Assembly (NCBI RefSeq): GCF_001184025.1
Contig: NZ_BBYG01000011.1
Coordinates: 19,212 to 83,211 of the forward strand
From: Streptomyces maremycinicus
GTDB taxonomy: Bacteria; Actinomycetota; Actinomycetes; Streptomycetales; Streptomycetaceae
Direction of reading: 5' to 3'
Length of the DNA stretch: 64,000 nucleotides
Part shown: piece after piece, positions 40,693 through 49,635 of the stretch
Position numbering within the stretch: the stretch's first letter is position 1
Layout of the letters: the number at the start of each line of letters is the position of its first letter
Translations under genes and position numbers: made by a program
Notes under the pieces: generated by a model
The model's input: the letters and a program-made list of their open reading frames with translations, nothing else
Told to the model about the DNA's origin: nothing
The model's database searches: none

Positions 40693-41924
40693 GCACAGCG
40701 GCTGCACCCCCGCGTGGACGCCACAGCGCCGGGCTGATGCGCAGCATCTACCTGCCGCGCACGGCGGACGCCCTCGCGTTCGCGATGTCCACCTACGGCA
40801 TCCCGCTGCTGGTCCTGGCCACCACGCGCTCCCCCGCGCTGACGGGCGCCGCGTTCGCCCTGGAGTGGATCCCGCGGCTGGCGGCGTTCGGGTGGGCCGG
40901 ATCCATCGTCGACCGGCGCGGGGCGGCCGTCGTCTTCCACCTCGCCTCCCTGGGGCGCGCGCTGGCCCTCGCCGCTGGCGCGGTCCTGCTCCACTGCCAC
41001 CCGTCCGGCACCGTGGCGACCGCAACGGTGATGGTGCTGGCGGCGACGACCGGCGTGCTCACCGAGTTCAGTTACATCGCGGCCGAAACCGCGGGCGCCG
41101 CCGCCGGCCGACGGGCAGGAAAGCGGGCCCACCGCGTCCAGGCGGCCCTGCTCGGCATCGACCAGACCGCGACCCTGGCCGGCCCCGCCCTCGCCGGAGT
41201 GCTCCTGCTCGCCGGGCCGCCGACGATGCTCGCGGTGATCACGGTGCTCTCACTTCTCGCCGCGATGCTCGCCCTGCGCACACCCCCCTCACCCGTTGCC
41301 CCGTCCCGCGCGCCGAAGGGACAACCCGGCGCCGGACTCCTCACCGGGTGGCGCACCATCCGCTCGCTTCCGGCGCTCGGCTGGCTGGTGACCGGGCTGA
41401 CCCTGTCCAACCTGGCCACCGGACTCCTTCAAGCGGCCGGTCCGGTAATCGTTGTCAAGCACTTCGGGCAGTCCACCACGGCCGTCGGCCTGGTCTGGTC
41501 CGCAGCCGCCGCAGCGACGCTCCTCAGCGTCACGCTCTGCCGCTTCGCGCTCGACCGGCGGGGCCTGTGGCCGGTCGGCGCCGTCTGCGCAGCCCTCGCC
41601 TCGCTCGCCTGCCTCGCCGCCGCCCAGGCCCCCGACTACCTGTCCTACCTAATCCTGGTCGCGGTCCTCATGGCGGCCGACGGCGGCATGACGGTGGTCC
41701 TGCGCACCTTGCGCTCCCGCCTGATCCCCCCGGAGAAGTTCGCCAGCACCCTGTCGGCGACCATCCTCGTCCTCCTGCTGCCCTTCCCCGTCGCCGGCGT
41801 ACTCACCGCGCTCACCCCGCCCGACGCGCTGGGCCACGTCATCACCGTCTGCGCCGGCCTGCAGGCCCTCGGCCTGCTGTACGCGTTCGCCCGCCTGCGC
41901 ACCGATCCCGCCCTGCGCACCTGA
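40689..41924 (+). CDS. MFS transporter
   Basis: A 411-residue membrane protein from GTG 40689. About twelve hydrophobic segments are visible, for example AALLGIDQTATLAGPALAGV, AVITVLSLLAAMLAL and YLSYLILVAVLMAADGGMTV. The motif between helices 2 and 3 (GWAGSIVDRRG) is MFS-like. Probably an efflux carrier. It is translationally coupled to the regulator upstream, a layout usual for regulated exporters. The substrate is unknown; the ATP-grasp ligase nearby suggests a small amide or peptide. Confidence 0.85.
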   Translation: MSTAAAPPRGRHSAGLMRSIYLPRTADALAFAMSTYGIPLLVLATTRSPALTGAAFALEWIPRLAAFGWAGSIVDRRGAAVVFHLASLGRALALAAGAVLLHCHPSGTVATATVMVLAATTGVLTEFSYIAAETAGAAAGRRAGKRAHRVQAALLGIDQTATLAGPALAGVLLLAGPPTMLAVITVLSLLAAMLALRTPPSPVAPSRAPKGQPGAGLLTGWRTIRSLPALGWLVTGLTLSNLATGLLQAAGPVIVVKHFGQSTTAVGLVWSAAAAATLLSVTLCRFALDRRGLWPVGAVCAALASLACLAAAQAPDYLSYLILVAVLMAADGGMTVVLRTLRSRLIPPEKFASTLSATILVLLLPFPVAGVLTALTPPDALGHVITVCAGLQALGLLYAFARLRTDPALRT

Positions 41925-41959
41925 CCCTGCCGCGCTTTCCCCAGCCTGTGGAGAACCTC

Positions 41960-42262
41960 ATGCCCACCACGATCCTCGGGACGAACCGCGCGAGCGGTCG
42001 CACCATCACCGAACAGTTCCACGCCTTCGACGCACACAATCCGCACGTCTACCGCGCTCTGGAACGCATGGCCTCCCGCCGCCTGGCCGCCGGCGCCACA
42101 CGGGTCAGTTTGAAGGACCTCTTCGAAGACCTGCGCCGCCAACTCCCGTACGGCGTCGCCGGGCTGAACAACAACTTCACCGCCCTCTACGCCCGCCGCC
42201 TGATCGACGACCACCCCCACTGGGCCAGCGTGTTCGAGCTGCGCCGCCGCCGCGCCGCCTGA
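41960..42262 (+). CDS. Small conserved hypothetical protein
   Basis: A 100-residue protein from ATG 41960 with GGAGA upstream. It contains ITEQFHAFDAHNPHVYRALE, SLKDLFEDLRRQLPYGVAGL, NNNFTALYARRLIDDHPHWA and FELRRRRAA. The FDxxNPHVY ... LNNNFTALYAR pattern is one I associate with small proteins of phages and mobile elements; the function is not known. It sits between the exporter and the ATP-grasp gene with separate ribosome-binding sites. Confidence 0.75.
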   Translation: MPTTILGTNRASGRTITEQFHAFDAHNPHVYRALERMASRRLAAGATRVSLKDLFEDLRRQLPYGVAGLNNNFTALYARRLIDDHPHWASVFELRRRRAA

Positions 42263-42316
42263 GGCACCCCGTTCCCTTCCCTCGTCCTGCCGCCTACCGA
42301 CTCGGAGAACCCCTTC

Positions 42317-43570
42317 TTGTCCGCTCGCCCCCTCGTACTCGTCGTCTCTCCGGGCGATGAGGCGGATCGCGGCTACTGCCTTGAGCAGGTGGCCGCCGCG
42401 TACGACATCGTCCTGCTGACGGGCGCCGAGCCATCGTGGGAGAAGCCGCACATCGTCGACCACGCCGTCGCCGATCTGCACCACACCACCGCGCTCCTCT
42501 CCGCCGGCCGGGCTCTGGCGGAACGACACGACCTTGCCGGCGTCGTCACCTGGGACGAATGGAACCTCGTCCCCACCGCCCGCCTCGCCCGCGCGCTCGG
42601 TCTGGCCGCGAACTCCGTCCAGGTGATGCGGGCCTGCCGCAACAAGGCCACCGCCCGCACGTTGTTCGCCCGCCACGGAGTGCCGTCGGCCGCGTCGATC
42701 AAGGCCCGGACCCTGCGGGAGGCTGAACTGGCGACGAGGACCCTCGGCTTCCCCGCCGTCATCAAGCCCGCTGCAGCGGCCGGCAGCATCGGCGTGATTC
42801 GCATCGACCGGCCCGAAGAACTGCCCGCAGCCTTCGAGTTCGCCTCGGCCGGCGCACACCGCAGCCGCGAGGACAACGGCGTCCTGGTCGAGGAGTACCT
42901 CGACGGACCGGAGGTCTCCGTCGAATGCGTCACCCACCGCGGCACCACCACCGCCGTCGCCGTGACCCGCAAGCGCCTGGGCCCCGCCCCCTACTTCGAC
43001 GAGACCGGCCACACTGTCGACGCCGCCGATCCGCTCCTTGCCACGGTGGCAACGGCCGCTGGCGCTGCCATCGCGGCCCTGGGAATCACCGACGGCGTGC
43101 AGCACGTCGAGATGCGCCTGGTCGGCGGCCAGCCCCGGCTGATCGAGGTCAACGCACGCCTGGGCGGCGACATGATCGGCCACCTCGTCCACCTGGCCAC
43201 CGGCGTCGACCTCGCCCGGGCCGCCGCCGATATCGCCTGCGGATATACCCCTGACCTGACGCCCGCCCGCCATCAGGGGGCGGCGATCCGCTTCGTCTAC
43301 CCCGCCTACTCCGGCACCCTCACCGCCCGCCGCCTGACGGCACACGTCGGGGGAGTGGAGCGCGTGCGCTTTCAGCGACAGGCCGGCGACCCGCTCGTAC
43401 TGCCGCAGGACGGCGGCGATCTGTACACCGCCCGCATCGGCTTCCTGATCACCACAGGGCCGTCCGCCGCTATCGCCGAAGCCCGCGCCCAGGAGGCGTA
43501 CCGCAACCTCGACATCCAGGTCGCCCCGCTCCCGCCGACGGCCCCAACTACCGGGCAGGGCGCCGCGTGA
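42317..43570 (+). CDS. ATP-grasp ligase
   Basis: A 417-residue carboxylate-amine ligase-type enzyme. The N-terminal domain has LVLVVSPGDEADRG. The ATP-grasp part has GFPAVIKPAAAAGSIGV (nucleotide-binding Lys at about 155), VLVEEYLDGPEVSVECV and the metal-binding RLIEVNARLGGD near 280. It resembles the L-amino acid ligase and dapdiamide-type branch more than purine enzymes. It would join a carboxylate to an amine using ATP. The start is TTG 42317 with GGAG upstream. It shares GTGA with the next MFS gene. The product is unknown. Confidence 0.85.
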   Translation: MSARPLVLVVSPGDEADRGYCLEQVAAAYDIVLLTGAEPSWEKPHIVDHAVADLHHTTALLSAGRALAERHDLAGVVTWDEWNLVPTARLARALGLAANSVQVMRACRNKATARTLFARHGVPSAASIKARTLREAELATRTLGFPAVIKPAAAAGSIGVIRIDRPEELPAAFEFASAGAHRSREDNGVLVEEYLDGPEVSVECVTHRGTTTAVAVTRKRLGPAPYFDETGHTVDAADPLLATVATAAGAAIAALGITDGVQHVEMRLVGGQPRLIEVNARLGGDMIGHLVHLATGVDLARAAADIACGYTPDLTPARHQGAAIRFVYPAYSGTLTARRLTAHVGGVERVRFQRQAGDPLVLPQDGGDLYTARIGFLITTGPSAAIAEARAQEAYRNLDIQVAPLPPTAPTTGQGAA

Positions 43571-44730
43571 GGCAGACCGCAGTACCCGAGCTGGTGTGCA
43601 GCCGACGCTTGCTGACCGGGTACTTCGCCGGACTGGGTGTGGTGATGGCCGTCTTCGGCGCGCGTATGCCCGCCGTTCAGAACGCCGCCGAGGTGACTAC
43701 CGCCGGGCTTGCCCTGGTCCTGTTGGCCGCCGCCCTCGGCATGGTCACCGGACTCCAGGCGGGTGGACGCCTCGCCCGCCCGGCCCGACTGCCCGCGCTG
43801 CTGACCGGCGGTGCTATAGCGCTCGCCGCCGGTCTTGCCGTCCTCGGGCTCTGCTCCAGTCTGGACAGCCTCCTGGCAGCGGCGTTCGCCTTCGGCATCG
43901 CGCACGGCGTCCTCGATGTCGCAGCAAATGCCGCAGCGGTCCGATGCCAGGACGCCCACGGCCGCCCCATCATGGGCCGGCTGCACGCCAGTTACAGCCT
44001 CGGCGCCCTCCTCGGCGCCGCACTCGCCGCCACCACCGCCCACACCTCACACACCGTTCTGTTCGCCGCAGTGGCAGCCGGAGCCGCTGCTGCGGCCGGC
44101 GCGACCACGCGACTCACCCGCACCGTCGCCAGCCCCGCACTCGAGCCCGTCCACCACGGTGCTGCACCGGGCCCGCACGAGCAGAGGAGGTTGTCCCGTC
44201 GCCGATTGTGGCTGCTCGGCGCGCTTGCTGCCGCCACGCTGCTGGGCGAAGGAGCCGCTGCCGACTGGGCCTCGGTCCACCTGCACCACCTCGGCGCGAC
44301 GGCCGCGACGAGCGCCGCGGCGTACGGCTGCTACAGCGCCGCCATGGCCGCAGGCCGTCTCGCCGGAGACCGGCTCACCGCCCGCTTCGGCGCGGACACC
44401 GTCGTGCGCACCGGCGCCGCGTTGGCCGCGCTCGGCCTCGCCACCGGATTGGCCGGTTCCACCACCGCCTCTGCCCTGTTCGGATGGACGGCCTTCGGCC
44501 TGGGCCTGTCCGTCACCATCCCCAGTCTGATCACCGCCGCCGGCACCGGCGGACCCCGCGCGGTCGCCACCGTCGCGGTCACCGGTTATGTCGGCCTTCT
44601 TGCCGGTCCCGCCCTCGTCGGCGCTCTCACCACCGTCACCGCACTGCCGCACGCGCTGCTGCTGCCCGCCCTCCTCGCCGCAAGCGTCGCCGTGCTCGCA
44701 CCCAAAGCCTTGGAGAAAACGACCCCTTGA
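43567..44730 (+). CDS. MFS transporter
   Basis: A 387-residue membrane protein from GTG 43567 with twelve predicted helices, for example LLTGYFAGLGVVMAVFGARM, LALVLLAAALGMVTGLQAG and AVATVAVTGYVGLLAGPALV. MGRLHASYSLGALLGAALA in the first half is typical of a sugar/efflux-like MFS branch. It is coupled by overlap to both the ATP-grasp ligase before it and the HAD hydrolase after it, so it likely exports the ligase product. Confidence 0.85.
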   Translation: MRQTAVPELVCSRRLLTGYFAGLGVVMAVFGARMPAVQNAAEVTTAGLALVLLAAALGMVTGLQAGGRLARPARLPALLTGGAIALAAGLAVLGLCSSLDSLLAAAFAFGIAHGVLDVAANAAAVRCQDAHGRPIMGRLHASYSLGALLGAALAATTAHTSHTVLFAAVAAGAAAAAGATTRLTRTVASPALEPVHHGAAPGPHEQRRLSRRRLWLLGALAAATLLGEGAAADWASVHLHHLGATAATSAAAYGCYSAAMAAGRLAGDRLTARFGADTVVRTGAALAALGLATGLAGSTTASALFGWTAFGLGLSVTIPSLITAAGTGGPRAVATVAVTGYVGLLAGPALVGALTTVTALPHALLLPALLAASVAVLAPKALEKTTP

Positions 44731-45380
44731 CCCGCACCTCCGCCTCCCCGAGCGGCGTGGACGCCCTGATCCTCGACTACAACGGAGTCCTCGGCCTCCA
44801 GCCCAGCACCGCCATGTGGACCCGTCTCGCCGACCTGGCCGAGTGGCCCGACCAGCATCTCCCCTCGTTCCAGGACGCCTTCTGGGCTCCCCGCAACGCC
44901 TACGACGCAGGGGAACTGAGCGATCTGGCCTACTGGGCCAAGGTCCTCGGACACCACCCCGGCCCACGGTGGCTGCGCACCCTGCGGGCCGCCGACACCG
45001 CTATGTGGACCCGAACCGACCCGCGCGTCCTCGATGTCCTGTACCGCGCCCGGGCCGCGGAGCTGCCGATGGTGCTGCTCTCCAACGCCCCGGCCCACCT
45101 CAGCGACGTCCTGGACGCCACCGTCTGGCGGCGCGAGCTGATGGACGACGCCTTGTACTCCGCCCGCCTGGGCCTGTGCAAGCCCGACCCGGCCGTGTAC
45201 GAACACGCCCTGGCCGCCACCGGCGTCGCCGAGCCAGCACGCGTGCTGTTCGTCGACGACCGCGAGGACAACTGCCGGGCCGCCGCTCAGCTGGGCCTGC
45301 GCACCCTCCACTACACCGGCCAACCCGCCCACCTGGAACGACAGTTGCTGCCCACCCTCGCGGTCGGCACCGCTTCCTGA
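44727..45380 (+). CDS. HAD-family hydrolase
   Basis: A 217-residue haloacid dehalogenase-like protein from TTG 44727 (TTGA overlap). Motif I is LILDYNGVLG, with the nucleophile Asp but Asn in place of the usual second Asp. Motif II is VLLSNAPAH, motif III has Lys in LCKPDPAVYEHAL, and motif IV is LFVDDREDNCRAA. Asn at the general acid position occurs in some HAD members and may mean slow phosphatase activity. It ends the cassette and probably dephosphorylates an intermediate; that is inference. Confidence 0.83.
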   Translation: MTRTSASPSGVDALILDYNGVLGLQPSTAMWTRLADLAEWPDQHLPSFQDAFWAPRNAYDAGELSDLAYWAKVLGHHPGPRWLRTLRAADTAMWTRTDPRVLDVLYRARAAELPMVLLSNAPAHLSDVLDATVWRRELMDDALYSARLGLCKPDPAVYEHALAATGVAEPARVLFVDDREDNCRAAAQLGLRTLHYTGQPAHLERQLLPTLAVGTAS

Positions 45381-45426
45381 CCGCGCACCGCGCCGCTCAC
45401 CTCCCGGCCCAACCCTCAGGACTTTC

Positions 45427-46287
45427 GTGCCCGACACAGAAGAGATCGACGGCGACGTCTACGTCTCCCCCCGCTACCTCGCCGCCAGCACCTCCACCGG
45501 AGACCCGGCTCTGGAACCGCTGCTCGCGCTCGGCTTCGACCTGCGTCACGACGACCTCGGCAACGCATACGTCACCGCGCCCGACCACCGCGTCCGACTC
45601 GGCTATCTGCCCGAGGGAGACGACGACGGGCTGTGGCGCATCAACGCCTACAAGGACTCGTTCGGCCCGCCGGAGTGGGGCGTCTGTTTCAACGACCGCG
45701 TCCCCACCGAGTTCGTCCGCGCCTTTACCACCGCTCTCGCCGAGGCGTACGTGCGTGGCCCAGAGGCGTACCTCGCCCGGCCGGTCGCCGGGGGCGACGA
45801 GCACGATCCCTTTCTGGCTGTCGTGCCCGTGCTGAAACAGGGCTGGGAGATCGACCGCCCGCGCTGGGGCGTCTTCGCGGTCCAGTCCCCTGACGGGCTG
45901 GCCGGCCTGGAGTTCACCACCGGCGACCTCGATCCGGAAACCGAGCTGACCACACGCGACACCCGGTGGCAGATGTGGGCGGGCAAGTCCATCGACCGGC
46001 CCGCCTGGTACGCCACGGCCAGCACCGACACGCCCGTCGCCCTGCTCACCGCCGTCACCGAGTGCGTCGCCGATCCGGCTCCCCTGCCCCGGTGGCGGGA
46101 GGAGACCTTCAGCTACATCAAGGGCATGGCCCAGCTCACCCCGATCCTTCCGCCCGGACCGCAGGCACCCACCCCGCTCGACGTGCGGCGGGCCGCCGCA
46201 TCCCGCCGCCCGGCCGTGCTCCCCGCGGCCAGCGTCCCGCGCTGGAGCACCACCAGCCGACCGGCCCTGCCCGGTCCACGCCGATAG
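45427..46287 (+). CDS. DUF317 protein
   Basis: A 286-residue protein from GTG 45427 with AGGAC upstream. It has two DUF317 units: VYVSPRYLAASTSTGDPALE, AYVTAPDHRVRLGYLPEGDD, CFNDRVPTEFVRAFTTALAE, then AVQSPDGLAGLEFTTGDLDP and TDTPVALLTAVTECVADPAP. The first unit is more divergent than the others. It follows the HAD gene by 46 nt and starts a DUF317-containing run on the plus strand. Confidence 0.85.
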   Translation: MPDTEEIDGDVYVSPRYLAASTSTGDPALEPLLALGFDLRHDDLGNAYVTAPDHRVRLGYLPEGDDDGLWRINAYKDSFGPPEWGVCFNDRVPTEFVRAFTTALAEAYVRGPEAYLARPVAGGDEHDPFLAVVPVLKQGWEIDRPRWGVFAVQSPDGLAGLEFTTGDLDPETELTTRDTRWQMWAGKSIDRPAWYATASTDTPVALLTAVTECVADPAPLPRWREETFSYIKGMAQLTPILPPGPQAPTPLDVRRAAASRRPAVLPAASVPRWSTTSRPALPGPRR

Positions 46288-46316
46288 GACCAGCCCGACC
46301 CGACCGGAGACCCCTC

Positions 46317-46805
46317 TTGTCCCTGCAGGCCCCCGAGTTCTTCGCCGAACTGTGCCTCCCCTTCCACGACAGCACGGTCGTGGGCAACACGTACTTCGCC
46401 GCCCCCGTCCCCGGCGCACCGCTGCGGCTGCGGATCGACTTCACGCGCACCATCCACGCGGACACCTACGGCGGCCTACGCCTGGCGGTCGTCCATCTGG
46501 ACCGCGGCGAGATCGACGCCGTCGCCCTCAGCTTCCTCGACCACGGCACCTTCCACCGCCGCGACGAAGTGACCAACACCCGGCCGAACACCAAGCAGCA
46601 CGGCACCTTCGACACGTACCACCGCCCCGGCCTGCCCCCGTGGGAGGGAGCCGTCACCACCGGACTGCGCGACGCCGTCGAGCAGTACACCGCCGTCTTC
46701 TTCCCCGGCGCCTGGACCGCTTCCGCGCCGAGCCGCGCCGCAGCCCGGACCGCGCCCACGTCTCCCGCCGTGCCGGTCACCCGCAGCGGCACCCGCGCCC
46801 GCTGA
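46317..46805 (+). CDS. Hypothetical protein between DUF317 genes
   Basis: A 162-residue protein from TTG 46317 (TTG TCC CTG) with GGAGA upstream. It has VVGNTYFAAPVPGAPLRLRI, YGGLRLAVVHLDRGEIDAVA, LSFLDHGTFHRRDEVTN and GLRDAVEQYTAVFFPGAWTA. A beta-rich core is followed by a helix and a basic tail. It could be a shortened relative of DUF317 but lacks its W-x-A-x-F signature. It lies between two DUF317 genes. Confidence 0.75.
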   Translation: MSLQAPEFFAELCLPFHDSTVVGNTYFAAPVPGAPLRLRIDFTRTIHADTYGGLRLAVVHLDRGEIDAVALSFLDHGTFHRRDEVTNTRPNTKQHGTFDTYHRPGLPPWEGAVTTGLRDAVEQYTAVFFPGAWTASAPSRAAARTAPTSPAVPVTRSGTRAR

Positions 46806-46861
46806 GCCGCGCCCCCACCGCCAGCCCGGTGTCCCGCACTCTTCCAGCAGGAGCCCTGCCC

Positions 46862-47650
46862 GTGATGCGCCACCCCTTTGAAAACCTCGACCCCGCCCAG
46901 AGCGTGCAGGTCCTTCCCCGCCACCTCACCGGGCCCGGCGAGGTCGACCCGCGTACCGCATGGGCCTTCCCCTACGACGAGGGCTGGCCGTTCGCCCAGA
47001 CCGACGACGGCACGGCCGCGGCGTTCAGCCCGTGCCTGCGACTGCAGACCGCCTACGAACCCCAGTCCGACCAGCGCGGCCAGGGCACGTGGACCGTCAG
47101 TGCGCACCGGGCCCCGTTCACGCCACCGGCCTGGCGGATCACCTTCGACGCCGCCACCCCCGTCGAGCTGCTGCACGACGTCCACACCGAACTGCTCGAC
47201 CTCTACCTTGAAGACCGGCACAGCGACCACGATCGGCTGTTGAAGGACGAGACGGCACCGCACGAGGCGTACGTGCCGCTGCTCACCCGCGGGTGGAGCC
47301 ACGACGTCAAGACCGACGGCACACAGACGTTCCTCACCCCGGAGGGACTCGGCGGCCTACGCCACCGCTACGCCATCAGCGGCTCCAGCGGGCCGGCCTG
47401 GCGGGCCTGGGGCGGATACCCCAGCGAGCCGCACTGGACGGCACGCTTCTCGTTCGGCACGCCCACCACGCTCGTCGCGGCCTTCACCGCCTCGCTGATC
47501 TCCACCGAGCCACTGCACCGCACCGTCCAGGACGTCCCCGTCCACACCTGCCGCGCCCTCTACATCGCCACCACGACGCCCAAGCAGCCTCACGGCAGCA
47601 CACCTGTCGCCCCGCCACCTCCCGCCCCAGTTGCTGGCCGAACCCGCTGA
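46862..47650 (+). CDS. DUF317 protein
   Basis: About 262 residues from GTG 46862 with AGGAG 8 nt upstream; ATG 46865 is the next codon. It shows the DUF317 pattern: VQVLPRHLTGPGEVDPRTAW, AAFSPCLRLQTAYEPQSDQR, PPAWRITFDAATPVELLHDV, then YVPLLTRGWSHDVKTDGTQT, LTPEGLGGLRHRYAISGSSG and HWTARFSFGTPTTLVAAFTA. It precedes the broken surface protein. Confidence 0.86.
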   Translation: MMRHPFENLDPAQSVQVLPRHLTGPGEVDPRTAWAFPYDEGWPFAQTDDGTAAAFSPCLRLQTAYEPQSDQRGQGTWTVSAHRAPFTPPAWRITFDAATPVELLHDVHTELLDLYLEDRHSDHDRLLKDETAPHEAYVPLLTRGWSHDVKTDGTQTFLTPEGLGGLRHRYAISGSSGPAWRAWGGYPSEPHWTARFSFGTPTTLVAAFTASLISTEPLHRTVQDVPVHTCRALYIATTTPKQPHGSTPVAPPPPAPVAGRTR

Positions 47651-47686
47651 CCTTCCCCACCCTCTGATCCAAGGAGTCCTCCCCTC

Positions 47687-48638
47687 GTGCACGCACGCTT
47701 TGTCCGATCCGCCGCCGTCGCCGTCGCGGTGACCGGAACCCTCACCTGGGCGCCGGCCGCGAGCGCCCAGCCCTCCGAACCGACCCCCTCGGCGTCCGCC
47801 GAGACACCGGCCCCGGACGCGGGCAGCGTCGAGATCACCACCAAGGACACGGCCGGGGACGCGCTCCCCAGCGCCGCGTTCCTTCTGCTCGACTCCGCCG
47901 GCCAAGAAGCCGGACGCGGCAAGACCGACGCACAGGGGAAGCTGACCTTCTCCGCCCTCGGCCGGGCGTCTACCGCCTCAAAGAAATCTCCAGCGGCAGC
48001 AGCCTTCACGACACCGCCGATGACCAAGACGTCATCGTCACCCCGGGCAACGCCACCCGGCTCACGATCGTCGACCCGTTCAAGGCCGCCTCGGTCCTGC
48101 TGAAGGGCAAGGACGACAAGACCGGCAAGCTGCTGGCCGGATCCACGGTCAACATCGGCAGCGGCGACAAGACCATCCTGACGCTGACCACCGGCGCCGA
48201 CGGAACGGCCAGCGGCCAGCTGCCCATCAACTCCCGTACCGGCACGGACTTCTGGGTCAAGCAGGTGAAGGCACCTGCCGGCTACAACATCTACAAGCCC
48301 TCGAAGGCGTTCAAGGCCAAGCCGGGCGATCCCGTGACCGTGACCGTCACCAACGCCAAGACCGCCACCACCCCGCCGCCCGCGGAGAAGGCGACAGACA
48401 AGCCCAGCGAGAAGCCGAGCGACAAGTCCTCCCCGGACAAGCCCGGCAAGGACGAGGACACCCCGGCGCCGTCTGCCTCGGGTACTCCGACCTCCAACGA
48501 GACCGCCTCGCCCGCTCCCTCCGGCTCGCTCGCGCACACCGGCGCCGACGCCACCCCGTGGCTGATCGGCGGCGCCGGAGTCCTGATCGTCGCCGACGCA
48601 CGGACAACTCCACCGACGACGGCTCCTCCGCGAGCTGA
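47687..48638 (+). pseudogene. SpaA/Cna-B-like LAXTG surface protein with two lesions
   Basis: From GTG 47687: signal peptide (VRSAAVAVAVTGTLTW-like, then PAASAQP), a first prealbumin-like repeat (VEITTKDTAGDALPSAAFLL, EAGRGKTDAQGKLTFSALG), then a one-base loss near 47962. The next frame gives GVYRLKEISSGSSLHDTADD, a second repeat (LLKGKDDKTGKLLAGSTVNI, FWVKQVKAPAGYNIYKPSK), a charged Lys/Pro stalk and LAHTG with WLIGGAGVLIVA. A second lesion near 48590 removes the rest of the helix; the proper tail (RTDNSTDDGSSAS, stop 48636-48638) is in a third frame. LAXTG fits class E sortases. Confidence 0.75.
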
Positions 48639-48657
48639 CCCACCCACGGCCCTCCGC

Positions 48658-48695
48658 AAGGCCCCTGGAATGCACCCACTGATTCCGGGGGCTTT
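48658..48695 (+). terminator. Terminator closing the plus-strand array
   Basis: A hairpin with arms AAGGCCCCTGGAAT (48658-48671) and ATTCCGGGGGCTTT (48682-48695) pairs over 14 bp with two imperfect positions and a 10-nt loop. It lies 20 nt after the surface-protein stop. The unbroken frame of that gene would otherwise run through it. Confidence 0.75.
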
Positions 48696-48923
48696 GTCAT
48701 GGGCGCGGGTCCGATGCGAACGGAGGCGGGGCGCCGCCCGCCGCACACGCGTGACCCTTGCGTAGAGCAACGCCGAACCGTGAAGGCCCGTACGGATATT
48801 CGCCTTCAAGAGTGGACTCGCCACCGCGTGGGGGTCGGCCGGTGTCGAACGCCAGCGCGATGTCGCCTGGGTGCGGCACACTGCCGCCGGTATCAGCTTT
48901 CCCGTACCAAAGGAGCCGTCCCT

Positions 48924-49340
48924 GTGGCCGAGCGAATCGTCGTCCCCGACCTGTGGACTGGGCGTTGCCAGTGTGGCGATCACGCCTACGAGGCGTCCGG
49001 CATCCCGGACGATCCCCACACGTGCTCGTGCGAGCACTGCACGCGCCTGTCCGGTTCTCCCGCGATGGCCTGGGTCGGTTTCCACAGGGACGCCCTGAAG
49101 TGGACGGGCCCGGCAGGAGAGCCGGCCTACTTCTCCACTTGGCCGACTCTTCACCGAGGATCCTGCCAGCGCTGCCACACCCAGCTCACCTCTGTCGCGG
49201 ACGGCTCGGACATGATCATGGTGACGATCTTCAGCCTCACCCGCAGCGCCGAACTGGCCCCGGTCGGACACAGCTACCGCGAGGCGGCGGCGCCCTGGAT
49301 GACCATCACGCTCGCGCCCGACCCGCGACCCGGCACGTGA
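48924..49340 (+). CDS. GFA-family protein
   Basis: A 138-residue protein from GTG 48924 with AAAGGAG 8 nt upstream; longer readings have no site. The zinc-binding pattern of the glutathione-dependent formaldehyde-activating (GFA) family is present: GRCQCGDHAYEAS, TCSCEHCTRLSGSP, and SCQRCHTQLTSVAD near the end. The family covers carbon-sulfur lyases and many proteins of unknown substrate. It is a stand-alone gene after the array terminator. Confidence 0.85.
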   Translation: MAERIVVPDLWTGRCQCGDHAYEASGIPDDPHTCSCEHCTRLSGSPAMAWVGFHRDALKWTGPAGEPAYFSTWPTLHRGSCQRCHTQLTSVADGSDMIMVTIFSLTRSAELAPVGHSYREAAAPWMTITLAPDPRPGT

Positions 49341-49363
49341 CGGTCGGCAGCTAGCCTCCACGC

Positions 49364-49501
49364 ATGACTCACGCGCTCATGGGATTGGCGGATCTGATAA
49401 CCGACCCCCACGACTGTGACCACCACTCATGCCGACATACCGCCGTGCTGTGGTTCGAACCCTGCGCCGGCCCCGATGACGGCCGCCGCTTCTACGCGTG
49501 A
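49364..49501 (+). CDS. Possible 45-residue Cys/His-rich protein
   Basis: ATG 49364 opens 45 codons (MTHALMGLADLITDPHDCDH, HSCRHTAVLWFEPCAGPDDG). The D-C-D-H-H-S-C-R-H stretch could bind metal. There is no clear ribosome-binding site and third-position GC is lower than in neighbours, so it may be a remnant or a chance frame. Confidence 0.3.
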   Translation: MTHALMGLADLITDPHDCDHHSCRHTAVLWFEPCAGPDDGRRFYA

Positions 49502-49635
49502 GATGGTCACGCGGGGCCGTTCACCCGGAGCGTGGCTTTCGCGTCGGCCGCAGGCGGAAAGGTCGTCTGAGAGCGGCTTTCCCTGCTCCCCGCCCTACTG
49601 TGGAAGGGCAACGATCTCTCCTGGGAGCACAACGA

